From: Anaerolineae bacterium
GTDB lineage: Bacteria > Chloroflexota > Anaerolineae > Promineifilales > Promineifilaceae
NCBI GenBank assembly: GCA_019637635.1
Contig: JAHBVI010000006.1
Coordinates: 1 to 64,000, forward strand
DNA: 64,000 bases
Direction: 5' to 3'
A program made the translations under genes and the position numbers. Shown here piece by piece: positions 1-8,039 of the stretch; within the stretch, counting starts at the first letter, position 1, and the number at the start of each line of letters is the position of its first letter. The notes under the pieces are model-generated. The model searched no databases. It saw nothing but the letters and a program-made list of their open reading frames with translations, and was not told where the DNA came from.

Positions 1-719
1 GCGTCAGCGTGAATGACCACATCAGCAATGTGATCCAGATGGGTTTCGTCCAGGTTGACAATGATAAGCCGGGAACCCTGGCGTTTGGCCTGCCAGGGCA
101 GTTCATTCACGGGACTGACCTCCAACGATGAACCGGCAACCAGCATCAGATCGCACACGGCCGTTTCATATTGCGCCTGCTGCAACACCCGCAGCGGCAG
201 CACCTCGCCAAAAAGCACCACGTTCGGCTTCAAAACGCCGCCACAATTCAGGCACAGGGGTACATCGCCCGTTTCCAAAAAACGTGGCGTCACCAGGTCA
301 GCGTGAACAACATCATCACAATCCATACAGATAAATTCGCGCATGTGACCGTGAACTTCATACACCGTTTGCGAACCGGCTTTCTGGTGCAGCAGGTCTA
401 TATTTTGGGTCACCACGCAGGAGAGCGCCCCGACCCGCTCCATGTGGGCCAATGCCAGATGCGCCGCATTCGGCTGCGCATTGAGGACGGTTTGGGCTAA
501 CGGATAAAGCCATTGGTAAAACGGCCGGGGATCATGCTTAAAGCCATAAATAGAGGCCACTTCCATGGGGTTGGCCTGTTCCCACAGGCCAGAGTGGGGG
601 CTGCGAAAGTCGGGAATGCCCGAAGGGGTGCTGATGCCGGCCCCGGTGAGGGCTACAATCGTGTGGGCTTTCTGCACCAAAGCAATTGCTTTGTGGAGAA
701 GAGAATCTAGTTCAGACAT
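1..719 (-). CDS. Sir2-family NAD-dependent protein deacylase (3' end outside window)
   Basis: Reading leftward from an ATG at 719, about 239 codons stay open to the window edge, close to full length for a sirtuin (about 245 aa). The N-terminus carries GAGIS (residues 26-30) followed by PSGIPDFR, then TQNID, the catalytic-His motif VHGH, a CxxC...CxxC zinc-binding pair (CMDC, CLNC), PNVVLFGE and GSSLEV. Together these are the full Sir2 NAD-binding and zinc signatures. By family it removes acyl groups from lysines using NAD and gives nicotinamide and O-acyl-ADP-ribose. The start lies 9 bp after the CpaE-like gene, so the two are probably co-transcribed. Only the extreme C-terminus is missing. 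Confidence 0.93.
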   Translation of the reverse strand, partial: MSELDSLLHKAIALVQKAHTIVALTGAGISTPSGIPDFRSPHSGLWEQANPMEVASIYGFKHDPRPFYQWLYPLAQTVLNAQPNAAHLALAHMERVGALSCVVTQNIDLLHQKAGSQTVYEVHGHMREFICMDCDDVVHADLVTPRFLETGDVPLCLNCGGVLKPNVVLFGEVLPLRVLQQAQYETAVCDLMLVAGSSLEVSPVNELPWQAKRQGSRLIIVNLDETHLDHIADVVIHAD

Positions 720-728
720 ATCCCTTGC

Positions 729-1922
729 CTACGTTTTTGCCAATTGGCGGGATAACTGACCGATCACGGCGGCCACTTTGCCTTCGGGATTGAGTTGAAC
801 CAGGGGGATGCTTTTGTTGACGGCGCGGCGCAAATCCTGCGGTGGAATGGGAATAACGGCCGTAACCGGCCATCCCAAAAACGATTCAATCGCCTGTTGG
901 GGGATGGTCAGGCTGCCGCCAAAATCGAGCAAAATCAGGTGTAGCTGGGTGTGGGGAAATAACGTATCTTTCAATTGGGCCATGAACAATTTGGCCGCCG
1001 CCAGCCCCACGCGCTCTGGTTGGACGCACAACAGTAAGTGATCGGCTTGCTCAATGACGGGGCGATTGACGGCCGTGATCCCCAACCCACAATCTACTAC
1101 CACCGTGCCCCCCAAAAGCGCCAGCGCTTCCATGATCTTCTCCACCTGCGCGGTTGAGGGCACATCACCGGCCGCCGCCAGATCGCTTTCCGTCAACAGC
1201 AGTTGCAAGTGGTCGTTATAAGGCATGAGCCGGGCCGATATATCCTTGACCAGGATAGTCTCTGAATGGCGGGCCAGCTTGTTCAAGCCATTACCCACTT
1301 TTTGGTTCAAATACAGCGCCACATGCCCCTGGCGCACATCCAGGTCTACCAATGTAACCGGATGTTCTGGCGCAGCCATGACAACGGCTAAATTGATGGC
1401 TAACTGGGTTGCTCCCGCACCGCCCCGCGCTCCTACCACGGCAACAACCTGGCTGCTGGGGGCCAGCGCCACCGTGCGGCCCATGGCCGCCGCCTTGGGC
1501 GCCGGCGGCTCCACCACTGGCGGCACGGTGCCCGCCAGGTCTGGGCGGGGCGGCACATTTTCCAGCAAGGTCTGCACGCGCTCTATTAACTCCACCGGTT
1601 CTGTGGGTTTAGTCAGGTAATCATCCGCGCCGGCGTTAAAACCGGCCAATTTTTGCTCGGCCACATTTACGGCCGAAAACATGATGATGCGCGTCTGGGC
1701 TATTTTGGGATTGTTGCGGATGCGGCGGCACACTTCCCAGCCATCCAGGTCGGGCATCATGCCATCTAGCAGGATGAGGTCTGGCTGTTCGGCGTCAGCC
1801 AGGGTTAGCGCCTGTACGCCGGAGGCCGTGGTAATGACGGCATAACCCTGCTGCCGCAATACGCGGGAGATAATTTCTAAGGTTTCGGGATGGTCATCTA
1901 CGATGAGTAGCTTGTGTGTCAT
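729..1922 (-). CDS. Response-regulator receiver fused to a CpaE/TadZ-like MinD-type ATPase
   Basis: The N-terminal ~120 residues are a CheY-like receiver: acidic pair D9-D10, phospho-acceptor D53 in LILLDGMMPDLDG, and conserved Lys in YLTKP. A Pro-rich linker leads to a ParA/MinD-fold domain whose P-loop reads GARGGAGAT. The usual P-loop lysine is replaced by Ala, as in TadZ/CpaE proteins that position Tad pilus machinery. VVDCGLG and LILLDFGG follow. I chose ATG 1922 because it opens directly on the receiver; 25 further codons upstream would overlap the previous gene. It lies 10 bp after the SCO1664-like gene. No Tad pilus genes are in the window, so the link to pili is only by family. Confidence 0.85.
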   Translation of the reverse strand: MTHKLLIVDDHPETLEIISRVLRQQGYAVITTASGVQALTLADAEQPDLILLDGMMPDLDGWEVCRRIRNNPKIAQTRIIMFSAVNVAEQKLAGFNAGADDYLTKPTEPVELIERVQTLLENVPPRPDLAGTVPPVVEPPAPKAAAMGRTVALAPSSQVVAVVGARGGAGATQLAINLAVVMAAPEHPVTLVDLDVRQGHVALYLNQKVGNGLNKLARHSETILVKDISARLMPYNDHLQLLLTESDLAAAGDVPSTAQVEKIMEALALLGGTVVVDCGLGITAVNRPVIEQADHLLLCVQPERVGLAAAKLFMAQLKDTLFPHTQLHLILLDFGGSLTIPQQAIESFLGWPVTAVIPIPPQDLRRAVNKSIPLVQLNPEGKVAAVIGQLSRQLAKT

Positions 1923-1932
1923 GACGGCCGTT

Positions 1933-2718
1933 TCACACCGGGGGCCAGGGATAATGACGGCCTGGGCCGGGCGTGATAAATCTTCCTTCCTCAACAACAG
2001 TGCGTATGCGGCGCCGGAGCGCGGTTAGCTCCTGCGCCGATAACAATTGCGACAACTCATCATACAGTGAACCAGATTTTCGTGCCAGCGTTTGCCCCAG
2101 GTGGGTCATGTCTGCCAGCAGCGGCGCGGGTACGGCCGTGCCCGCAAACTCCCAGATGACGGTACGCAGTTTGTATTCCGCATGAAAACAAATGCCGTGA
2201 TCGATCAGCCACAGCCGGTCTGATTCGGCCGGCGTTTCTGGCTCTTCAATGAGAACATGGCCTGACTTGCGGTCGGCATTGTTGATTAAAATGTCCAGCA
2301 AGGTGATTTTTTGTAATTGGGGGGCAAAGGCGGCGTTGCCTTCAATGGTAAAGTAGTGGCAGTCGGGGTCATGCGGGATGAACAGTTGTACGGAACCCAT
2401 ACCATGCGGCCCATCTCGCAAGACGGTGGGGGGTACGAGGCCCCATTGCAGCGCCTCGCTCACCAAAAAAGCGGCCCTTTCCCGTTGGTGCAACGTGCCC
2501 TGGGGAAAATCCCACAACGGCCGTTCGCCCCGGCGTGGTTTGTAAACGGCTTTCAGTTCTGTGAGTGGGGGATTGGAAGGGCCAAGAGCCTGGGTTACGG
2601 CCGTGTCCGGGCAAATGCGCACCAGAAAAGTGTAGTTAGAACTCCAGGGCAGCAGCCCTTCCAGGTGCATAACGCCAGATTGCAGAAGTGTGGTAATGAC
2701 GGCCGTGTCCATCATCAT
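1933..2718 (-). CDS. SCO1664-type protein (PI3/PI4-kinase-like fold)
   Basis: About 261 aa. Visible motifs are AVYKPRRGERPLWDFP (nucleotide-loop-like lysine), LLDILINNADRKSGHVL (catalytic-loop-like NNADRK) and WLIDHGICFH (metal-binding DHG). This matches the conserved family first noted in actinobacteria as SCO1664, related to phosphatidylinositol kinase-like folds. Its substrate is unknown to me. The start at 2718 gives an ATGA overlap with the stop of the DUF3090 gene, showing translational coupling; an in-frame start at 2745 would overlap further and is less likely. The trio with DUF3090 and a histidine phosphatase is the arrangement known from actinobacteria. Confidence 0.85.
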   Translation of the reverse strand: MMMDTAVITTLLQSGVMHLEGLLPWSSNYTFLVRICPDTAVTQALGPSNPPLTELKAVYKPRRGERPLWDFPQGTLHQRERAAFLVSEALQWGLVPPTVLRDGPHGMGSVQLFIPHDPDCHYFTIEGNAAFAPQLQKITLLDILINNADRKSGHVLIEEPETPAESDRLWLIDHGICFHAEYKLRTVIWEFAGTAVPAPLLADMTHLGQTLARKSGSLYDELSQLLSAQELTALRRRIRTVVEEGRFITPGPGRHYPWPPV

Positions 2719-3224
2719 GCTGCATGACCATTGCGATGCGGGCAAAAATGACCATCCGGGTCAATCGGCCGGCCACAATTGCCACAAATGGGGCGGCCGG
2801 CCCGGACAACCTCGTTGGCATGTTGCACCAGCGCCTGCACCTGGGCGCGGGTGGCCCAATAGCTAACCACATTCGGTTCCTCGCCCTCCTCCACCAGTTC
2901 ATAGGCCACCAGCACCACCTGATCGCTGTCTTCGTTATACCCCAGCCCCATATTTCCCACGCGAAAGAGGGGTTGTACCGGCTCTTTCAAGCGCATGTCT
3001 GTCCACACCGGGGCTTCCTGAGCAGGCTGGGGGTATTTGGTGTTCAATTCGGCCAGAAGTGACTCGAAACTGCTGGCGAGCATACGCGCCTGCTCTTTCT
3101 CAATCACCAGCGAGATGGTTTGTGTGCCCCGGCTGCCCTGCACAAAAAATGTGCGCTGGCCCGGTTCGCCAACTGTGCCGACTGTGAGATGCGTCACCGG
3201 ATTTAACTCAATATGACGCGCCAT
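2715..3224 (-). CDS. DUF3090 family protein with C-terminal zinc-ribbon motif
   Basis: About 169 aa. It begins MARHIELNPVTHLTVGTVGEPG and continues FFVQGSRG and SLVIEKEQ, the hallmarks of the DUF3090 family. The C-terminus carries CGNCGRPIDPDGHFCPH, a likely zinc-binding knuckle. ATG 3224 has an AAGGA nine bases upstream and is preferred over the TTG at 3230. The gene is always described with SCO1664-like and phosphomutase-like neighbours and has no established biochemical role. The stop overlaps the next start (ATGA at 2715-2718). Confidence 0.88.
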   Translation of the reverse strand: MARHIELNPVTHLTVGTVGEPGQRTFFVQGSRGTQTISLVIEKEQARMLASSFESLLAELNTKYPQPAQEAPVWTDMRLKEPVQPLFRVGNMGLGYNEDSDQVVLVAYELVEEGEEPNVVSYWATRAQVQALVQHANEVVRAGRPICGNCGRPIDPDGHFCPHRNGHAA

Positions 3225-3240
3225 GTGCAAAATTCCTTCA

Positions 3241-3306
3241 GGAGATTAGAGATTAGAGATTGGAGATTCGGTAAATCTCCAATCTCTAATCTCTAATCTC
3301 TAATCA
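3241..3306. repeat. GAGATTA/G heptad hairpin
   Basis: Four tandem 7-bp units (GAGATTA, GAGATTA, GAGATTG, GAGATTC) are followed by a short loop and their reverse complement (AATCTCC, AATCTCT repeated). The element fills the gap between the histidine phosphatase and DUF3090 genes and would fold as an imperfect hairpin. The same family recurs near 11.5, 29.4, 33.4, 37.6, 46.4, 52.6, 53.3 and 62.2 kb. Confidence 0.9.
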
Positions 3307-3337
3307 CATTTATGCTACTTTCGCATCCATCTGTTTC

Positions 3338-3967
3338 TTACCTGGTTTTTTTGGCCGGTGGTGATTGTAATGGGCCGTCATCGTTAATGCGGCCAATACG
3401 CACAGTGCCATTTTCCGGTAATGTTATCACACTAATAGAAGCCGGGGCGATGGTCAGCCGTTGGAAGAGGTCTATATGCACGCCCAGGTAATGGGCCAGC
3501 ACCAGCTTGATCAGATCGGCATGGGAAACGACGATGATCATCTCTTCTGGGTGCTGCTGCGCCAGCTTTTCTAAGGCTTGAATGGCGCGGAACTGGACTT
3601 CGCGCAGCGCCTCCCCGTTGGGAAAACGGAAACGGCTGGGGAAAAATTGCACCCCAAACCAGAGTTTGTTTTTGGTCAGCGTTTTTATCTTTTCGCCTTC
3701 CCAATCCCCATACCGGACTTCGCCCAGATCGTTAAGTTGGGTGATTTCCAGTTGGTGCGAGGCGGCAATGGGCACGGCCGTTTCCAGACACCGGGTTATG
3801 GGGCTGCTGTAGATCGCTTTAATGGGTAAGTGGCTCAATCTATCGGCGGCGGCAGCGGCCTGGGCACGGCCGTTTGCATTCAAATGGACTCCCTCGATCC
3901 AGCCTGCCAGCCGGTTTTTTTTCACCCAATCATTTTCGCCATGCCGCACCAGGATAATAGTTGACAT
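3338..3967 (-). CDS. Histidine phosphatase family protein (MSMEG_4193-type phosphomutase-like)
   Basis: The 209-aa product opens with IILVRHGENDW, the RHG phospho-histidine motif of the phosphoglycerate mutase/acid phosphatase clan. It also has YSSPITRCLETA, the acidic YGDWEGE and a second catalytic histidine in IIVVSHADLIKLV. Length and motif spacing fit the phosphomutase-like member of the DUF3090/SCO1664 trio. The physiological substrate is not known. It is first in the minus-strand series of genes running down to the sirtuin, with a heptad hairpin separating it from DUF3090. The ATG at 3967 is the only sensible start; no strong ribosome-binding site is visible. Confidence 0.88.
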   Translation of the reverse strand: MSTIILVRHGENDWVKKNRLAGWIEGVHLNANGRAQAAAAADRLSHLPIKAIYSSPITRCLETAVPIAASHQLEITQLNDLGEVRYGDWEGEKIKTLTKNKLWFGVQFFPSRFRFPNGEALREVQFRAIQALEKLAQQHPEEMIIVVSHADLIKLVLAHYLGVHIDLFQRLTIAPASISVITLPENGTVRIGRINDDGPLQSPPAKKTR

Positions 3968-4017
3968 AGGCAGAATAATAGCACAATTGCTGGTTTGGGG
4001 TTAGCCGCTTAGGGGGA

Positions 4018-4060
4018 AAATAAAAACGGCCGTCCTGTGCAGGACGGCCGTTAAAAGAAA
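4018..4060 (-). terminator. Rho-independent terminator built from two ACGGCCGT octamers
   Basis: A near-perfect 12-bp stem (4026-4037 with 4040-4051) begins and ends with the octamer ACGGCCGT. On the minus strand it is followed by TTTTTATTTT. It sits 14 bp after the stop of the small gene at 4074-4274, exactly where a terminator is expected. Confidence 0.8.
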
Positions 4061-4073
4061 CAAATCAGGCGAA

Positions 4074-4274
4074 TCAATGGGTGGTTGATTGGTTAGAACT
4101 GACGACAAAAGAACCGTCCAGGACTGAAAAACCTTGAATGGCATCCATATGTTCCAGTAGTTTCATAATACAATCACGCGCACCCGTCAGTGTGAGATTA
4201 AGAACGACATCTTTTTGTTCCGGGTCCCTCTCTGTTCTTTCTGTTAGTTGTACAACCTGTTCTTCTATCATCAT
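4074..4274 (-). CDS. Small hypothetical protein (66 aa)
   Basis: I do not recognise the family. From ATG 4274 the product begins MMIEEQVVQLTERTERDPEQ and continues with an alternating hydrophobic stretch (VVLNLTLTGARDCIMKLLEHM), suggesting a compact alpha/beta protein. AGGA lies nine bases before the start. A clear terminator follows the stop, which supports it being expressed. A GTG start at 4295 is possible but has no ribosome-binding site. There are no membrane segments or metal motifs. Confidence 0.55.
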   Translation of the reverse strand: MMIEEQVVQLTERTERDPEQKDVVLNLTLTGARDCIMKLLEHMDAIQGFSVLDGSFVVSSNQSTTH

Positions 4275-4430
4275 GCGCAATTTCCTGCCGATCACTTTAA
4301 TCTATAAAAGAGTTATAGGATTGAACACTGCTATCCCAAGTTTTGATTAAACCAAGCGCAGTTAATGAATAGCTTAATGCAGTTGGCAGCCGATGCCAAC
4401 AGCAAAAAGGTCATATATCGTGGCGTTCAG

Positions 4431-4460
4431 AACTGACAGGCCAAAAACCTGTCAGGTCTC
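4431..4460. repeat. CTGACAGG...CCTGTCAGG inverted repeat
   Basis: A short palindrome (CTGACAGG, A-rich loop, CCTGTCAGG) lies in the 296-bp gap between 4275 and 4570. Related elements occur near 50.7 kb and 60.3 kb. Apart from this element and two octamers at about 4516-4545, I see nothing else in the gap. Confidence 0.65.
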
Positions 4461-4570
4461 CAATTGTTATTGTTGATTAAATGCTGAATAAGAAGGGGGA
4501 GAGGGGGAGGGGAATACGGCCGTGTCTCTGCTGGCGCACGGCCGTGTCAGTTTCAGTTTTAACCAGCCGC

Positions 4571-4825
4571 TCAGCCGCTCACTCTGCTTTGCGGCTGCCC
4601 GGCCACAGGCCCATTCCAGGTGGTACTCAAAAGCTCAATCAGCTCCGTTTTCTGCTGGCGCACATCATGTAATTCCTTCAACGTTCGTTCCATGTTATCT
4701 TCGTAATACTTCACCTGCGCCCGCGCCATCTGCAATCGCCGGGTATCTTCGGTTAGTTGATCATGCAATTCATGCTCCCGCTGCTCCAACTGTAACCGTT
4801 TTTCAATTGCATTTGCATTTTCCAT
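4571..4825 (-). CDS. Small coiled-coil protein (84 aa)
   Basis: From ATG 4825, preceded by GGAAGGA at ideal spacing, the product begins MENANAIEKRLQLEQREHEL. It continues as an almost uninterrupted charged helix (QLTEDTRRLQMARAQVKYY, MERTLKELHDVRQQKTELIELL) with heptad-like Leu/Ile spacing, so a coiled coil is likely. The family and partner are unknown. An upstream in-frame extension to 4918 lacks a ribosome-binding site and was not used. A strong promoter lies at 4953-4980. Confidence 0.65.
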   Translation of the reverse strand: MENANAIEKRLQLEQREHELHDQLTEDTRRLQMARAQVKYYEDNMERTLKELHDVRQQKTELIELLSTTWNGPVAGQPQSRVSG

Positions 4826-4952
4826 TGGAATCCTTCCTTTAACTACATGTGAAACCATCAGATTATTCCATCCTTCAAAATAAAGAGGCGATAAAGAAGC
4901 GCTTTCGTGGAAAAACATGAGGGAATAGACAGCGCCCGTACCTTGGTACTAT

Positions 4953-4980
4953 ATAATATACAGGGATTAGCCGCTGTCAA
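4953..4980 (-). promoter_or_regulatory. Sigma70-type promoter for the coiled-coil gene
   Basis: On the minus strand a perfect -35 TTGACA (4975-4980) is followed 16 bp later by TATTAT (4953-4958). A leader of about 120 bases then reaches ATG 4825. Confidence 0.6.
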
Positions 4981-5113
4981 GTGAAAACGATGTGAGCAAT
5001 GTCATTGTTTTCTCATTTCCGCCAGGTGAACCCCACCTTAAGCGAGTGGTCTACTGCCTGTATATATGGCACAATGAAGGGACACTTCTTTTTTGGAGTG
5101 AGGAATTAAGCCT

Positions 5114-6661
5114 TTGTCAAAGTTAATTCGGCTGCTCATCATCATTATTCTTCTTTTCCTGGCAGCTTGCCGCCAGACCATAGCAGAGACGCCCACGCCT
5201 ACCGCACCGGCTGCATCTACCCCTACCAGCATACCTGCCGCTACCCAGACGCCGGCGCCTACCAGCACCATCCCCCCCACACCGACCACCAACCCAACAC
5301 CCGTCATCCCCCACATTTCTGTCAATGACCAGGTGCTAACAGACGAAGGGCAGGTCACCATTGCTTCGGTACTGAGTCCGCAGCCAGGTTGGCTGGTCAT
5401 TTACACCCTGCCAGGTGATGAATTGGGCGAGTTATTGGGGTATACGGCCGTACAACCCGGTAGCAACACCAACTTAACCATCCGCATTGACCCGCTGACC
5501 GCCACCCCCACCCTGGCGGCGGTGCTGCATACGGACCAGGGCGCTGCCGGTGAATTTGAATTCCCCGATGGGGCCGATGTCCCGCTCATGTTTGAATCCG
5601 GCATTATCGCCCAAACCTTCAATCCCCAATTTCAATTGTCCCTGCCTGTTATCACGGTGAACGATCAAGAAATTTTGGAGGATGGGCTGGTGCATCTGGA
5701 AAAAGTGGTGGCGCTGGCACCCGGCTGGTTGATCATTCAAGCCGACGCCGACGGCCAACCGGGCGCTTATCTGGGATCAACGCCACTCACCGCCGGCGCC
5801 AATGACAATCTGGCGGTGCATATTCCCTGGCAGCAAGGCACCACCATCCTTCATGCGGTGATATATGCCGACAACGGCCGTGCCCGCCAGCTAGAATTGC
5901 CTGACATTGATATCCCCTTTCAGGTCAATGGGCAGCCCGTGGTCGCCTCTTTTCAGGTTTCCTATCCTCCAGATTTGTATGTGCTAGACCAGCCCATCGT
6001 TGATGGCGAATTTCAAGTGGAAAGAGTCACCAGCAATGGGCCAGGTTGGCTGGTGGTTTATTATGATGATGGCGGGCAGCCCGGCCTGATCATTGGCTAC
6101 GCGGCGCTCAAAGATGGCGTGAACGAACATGTTGCCGTGCGGGTTTTGCACACGGCCGTGACCAACCCCCTACACATTCGCCTGCATGAAGATTCCGAAC
6201 CCGGTGACGCCTTTGACTTCCCCCGCGTAGACCCCCCCATCGTATATCAGGGTCGGCAATGGCTGCCATACAGCTTCAACACTGAACCCGGCAGTTACAT
6301 CATCACCCGCGATCAGGCGCCCCAAGAGACCGCGGACGCCAGACAGCAAGTCATCATCCCCTACGCCATTGTCGAGCAACCATCATGGGTAGCCATACAT
6401 GCCGACGCCAATGGCGCACCCGGCGAAATCCTGGGTGTGGCTTCGCTGCACGCAGGGCTAAATCGGGAGATTGTAGTGGAAATTGACCCGGCCGCCGCCA
6501 CAGAAACGCTGCACGCTGCCTTGTATACTGACAGTGGTGAAACTGGCGTCTTTGAATTCCCCAACGGCGCCGACTCACCCATCCAGCGTAATCGCCGCGT
6601 CCTGTCTGCGCCATTTGTGCTGCTAAACTTTAGTGAACCGCCCCCACCCACCGACGAATAA
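5114..6661 (+). CDS. Lipoprotein with four tandem DUF7282-like domains
   Basis: 515 aa from a TTG start with GGAGTGAGGA upstream. The N-terminus is a lipoprotein signal (hydrophobic LIIIILLFLAAC, lipobox LAAC with the modified Cys near residue 19), then a Thr/Pro-rich linker to about residue 70. The rest consists of four ~110-residue repeats. Each has a (V)xDQ start, a GWLVI(Y/Q) strand, a PG..LG turn, a NLxxxI strand and an ExEFPD/G ending. The pattern resembles the DUF7282 surface domain known mostly from archaea. It is probably a surface-anchored protein of unknown ligand. It ends at a strong hairpin shared with the convergent hom gene. Confidence 0.8.
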   Translation: MSKLIRLLIIIILLFLAACRQTIAETPTPTAPAASTPTSIPAATQTPAPTSTIPPTPTTNPTPVIPHISVNDQVLTDEGQVTIASVLSPQPGWLVIYTLPGDELGELLGYTAVQPGSNTNLTIRIDPLTATPTLAAVLHTDQGAAGEFEFPDGADVPLMFESGIIAQTFNPQFQLSLPVITVNDQEILEDGLVHLEKVVALAPGWLIIQADADGQPGAYLGSTPLTAGANDNLAVHIPWQQGTTILHAVIYADNGRARQLELPDIDIPFQVNGQPVVASFQVSYPPDLYVLDQPIVDGEFQVERVTSNGPGWLVVYYDDGGQPGLIIGYAALKDGVNEHVAVRVLHTAVTNPLHIRLHEDSEPGDAFDFPRVDPPIVYQGRQWLPYSFNTEPGSYIITRDQAPQETADARQQVIIPYAIVEQPSWVAIHADANGAPGEILGVASLHAGLNREIVVEIDPAAATETLHAALYTDSGETGVFEFPNGADSPIQRNRRVLSAPFVLLNFSEPPPPTDE

Positions 6662-6664
6662 CTG

Positions 6665-6702
6665 TACAGACCGGGGAGGTTTTCCAAACTCCCCGGTCTG
6701 CA
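6665..6702. terminator. Hairpin between convergent genes
   Basis: A perfect 12-bp stem (6667-6678 with 6689-6700) with a 10-base loop lies in the 47 bp between the lipoprotein stop and the hom stop. There is no long T-tract, so termination is inferred from position and stability. Confidence 0.55.
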
Positions 6703-6708
6703 CAACGA

Positions 6709-7800
6709 TCAATAAACTTCGCGCACCAGGGCCAGCATATCGCCCATCACCCCGGCGGCCGTCATTTCTACCCCCGCCCCTTTGCCGCCAATGAGCAGCG
6801 GCTCATCATCATAACGCTCGGTACGGAAGCTAATGTATTTGAGATTTGCCAGGGCGCTGCCAGCCGGAATTGCTTTCAAGCCCACACTGCCCCCTTGCGC
6901 ATTCACCTCCGCCACATAACGTAGCACCTGTCCGTTGGCTTTAGCCGCGGCCACCCGCGCCTCCATTGTTTCATCCAATTGCGAAATAACCCCCATAAAT
7001 TCGGGTATGCTTAGCGAAGCCATCTCTGGGGCATAGAGCGATTCGACGGTGATGTCGCTTTCTTCTAGCGGCCAACCGGCCATACGGCCTAAAATGAGCA
7101 GTTTACGCATGGCATCCATCCCCCCCAGGTCATCACGCGGATCAGGTTCGGTGTAACCGTTGTTTTTGGCTTCCTGCACGGCCGTGCCAAAGGCCACGCC
7201 CGCATCCATCCGCTGGCAAATGTAACCCAATGTCCCGCTCATCTGCCCTTCTATCTGGAAAATGGGATCGTTGGTGTCCAGCAGGTAACGCAGTGTGGCA
7301 ATAATGGGCTGCCCCCCGCCAACCGTGCTTTCATGGCGCACACGGGGATGATTGAAGAAGCCGGCGGATCTCTCCCTGGGCGCCGCCAATGGTTTCTTAT
7401 TCGCCAGCACCACACTGTAACCCAGGTTAATCGAGCGTTTGAGGATCGACTCCATACCATCCGCCGCCGTTGTGTCCACCACCATGACGTTTTCTAACTC
7501 GGCTTCGCTGGCGGCGTCTAACACGCCATGGTCAGACGGCCGTTGCATCTCCACCGGCTTTGTCTCCCGCCATTGCGGGTCAACTGACTGCCCTAGCTGT
7601 TTAGCCGCGGCTATATCCAAAAGCTGCTCATCTGGCAGGCCACTCACCGCCCACTGCCACGTTTTGCTGTCCGTCACCGCTACCACGACAAAATGACAAT
7701 TATTGCGCGCCGCCATCCGGTCACGGCCGTACACAATCTGCCGCAGCAGCGCACACCCCACACCCCCGGCTCCATATAAAATCACCGGTATCCGTTTCAT
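6709..7800 (-). CDS. hom: Homoserine dehydrogenase
   Basis: 363 aa. The NAD(P)-binding motif GAGGVG is at residues 10-15, followed by VVVDTTAADG, VVLANKKPLA, ESTVGGGQPI, GQMSGTLGYI and the family signature NNGYTEPDPRDDLGGMDAMRK. The enzyme reduces aspartate semialdehyde to homoserine, the branch point to threonine and methionine. It has no C-terminal ACT domain, so allosteric feedback of the long form is not expected. It lies 102 bp downstream of a leader peptide gene and a terminator with a UUCG loop, which suggests transcription attenuation. No other threonine genes adjoin it in the window. Confidence 0.93.
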   Translation of the reverse strand: MKRIPVILYGAGGVGCALLRQIVYGRDRMAARNNCHFVVVAVTDSKTWQWAVSGLPDEQLLDIAAAKQLGQSVDPQWRETKPVEMQRPSDHGVLDAASEAELENVMVVDTTAADGMESILKRSINLGYSVVLANKKPLAAPRERSAGFFNHPRVRHESTVGGGQPIIATLRYLLDTNDPIFQIEGQMSGTLGYICQRMDAGVAFGTAVQEAKNNGYTEPDPRDDLGGMDAMRKLLILGRMAGWPLEESDITVESLYAPEMASLSIPEFMGVISQLDETMEARVAAAKANGQVLRYVAEVNAQGGSVGLKAIPAGSALANLKYISFRTERYDDEPLLIGGKGAGVEMTAAGVMGDMLALVREVY

Positions 7801-7855
7801 CCTCCAACTCCTTCAAGCAGAAATTATGAATTATGAATTATGAAAACGTATTTCA

Positions 7856-7887
7856 AAACAAAAGCCCCGTCCGAAGACGAGGCCTTT
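7856..7887 (-). terminator. Candidate attenuator terminator upstream of hom
   Basis: Reading toward hom, an 8-bp stem (one G-T pair) closed by a TTCG loop, flanked by AAA and CTTTTGTTTT, forms a textbook intrinsic terminator. It lies 56 bp before the hom start and 16 bp after the leader peptide stop, so it would stop transcription unless prevented. A separate 13-bp inverted repeat (7892-7904 with 7922-7934) overlaps the leader peptide's second half. Confidence 0.7.
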
Positions 7888-7902
7888 GCTTACACCGTAG
7901 CG

Positions 7903-7956
7903 CTAACTTTCTAAAGGAGGCAGCGCTACGGTGTGTTCAGGTAAATAACTATCCAT
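7903..7956 (-). CDS. Putative 17-aa leader peptide of hom
   Basis: ATG 7956 follows AGGAGG with 8-base spacing, an ideal start. The reading frame gives MDSYLPEHTVALPPLES and stops at 7903-7905. The Thr-Val-Ala-Leu codons lie in the left arm of a 13-bp inverted repeat, and the stop codon touches the right arm. The peptide is not obviously rich in threonine, so which signal it senses is unclear. Position and the downstream terminator are the grounds for calling it a leader. Confidence 0.5.
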   Translation of the reverse strand: MDSYLPEHTVALPPLES

Positions 7957-8039
7957 GAGCACCACCTCCTCATGATATAAGATAGCAACAATAAATTGAG
8001 GAAATGATGTAGGCATTATGGCACAGATGGCGGATGGTG

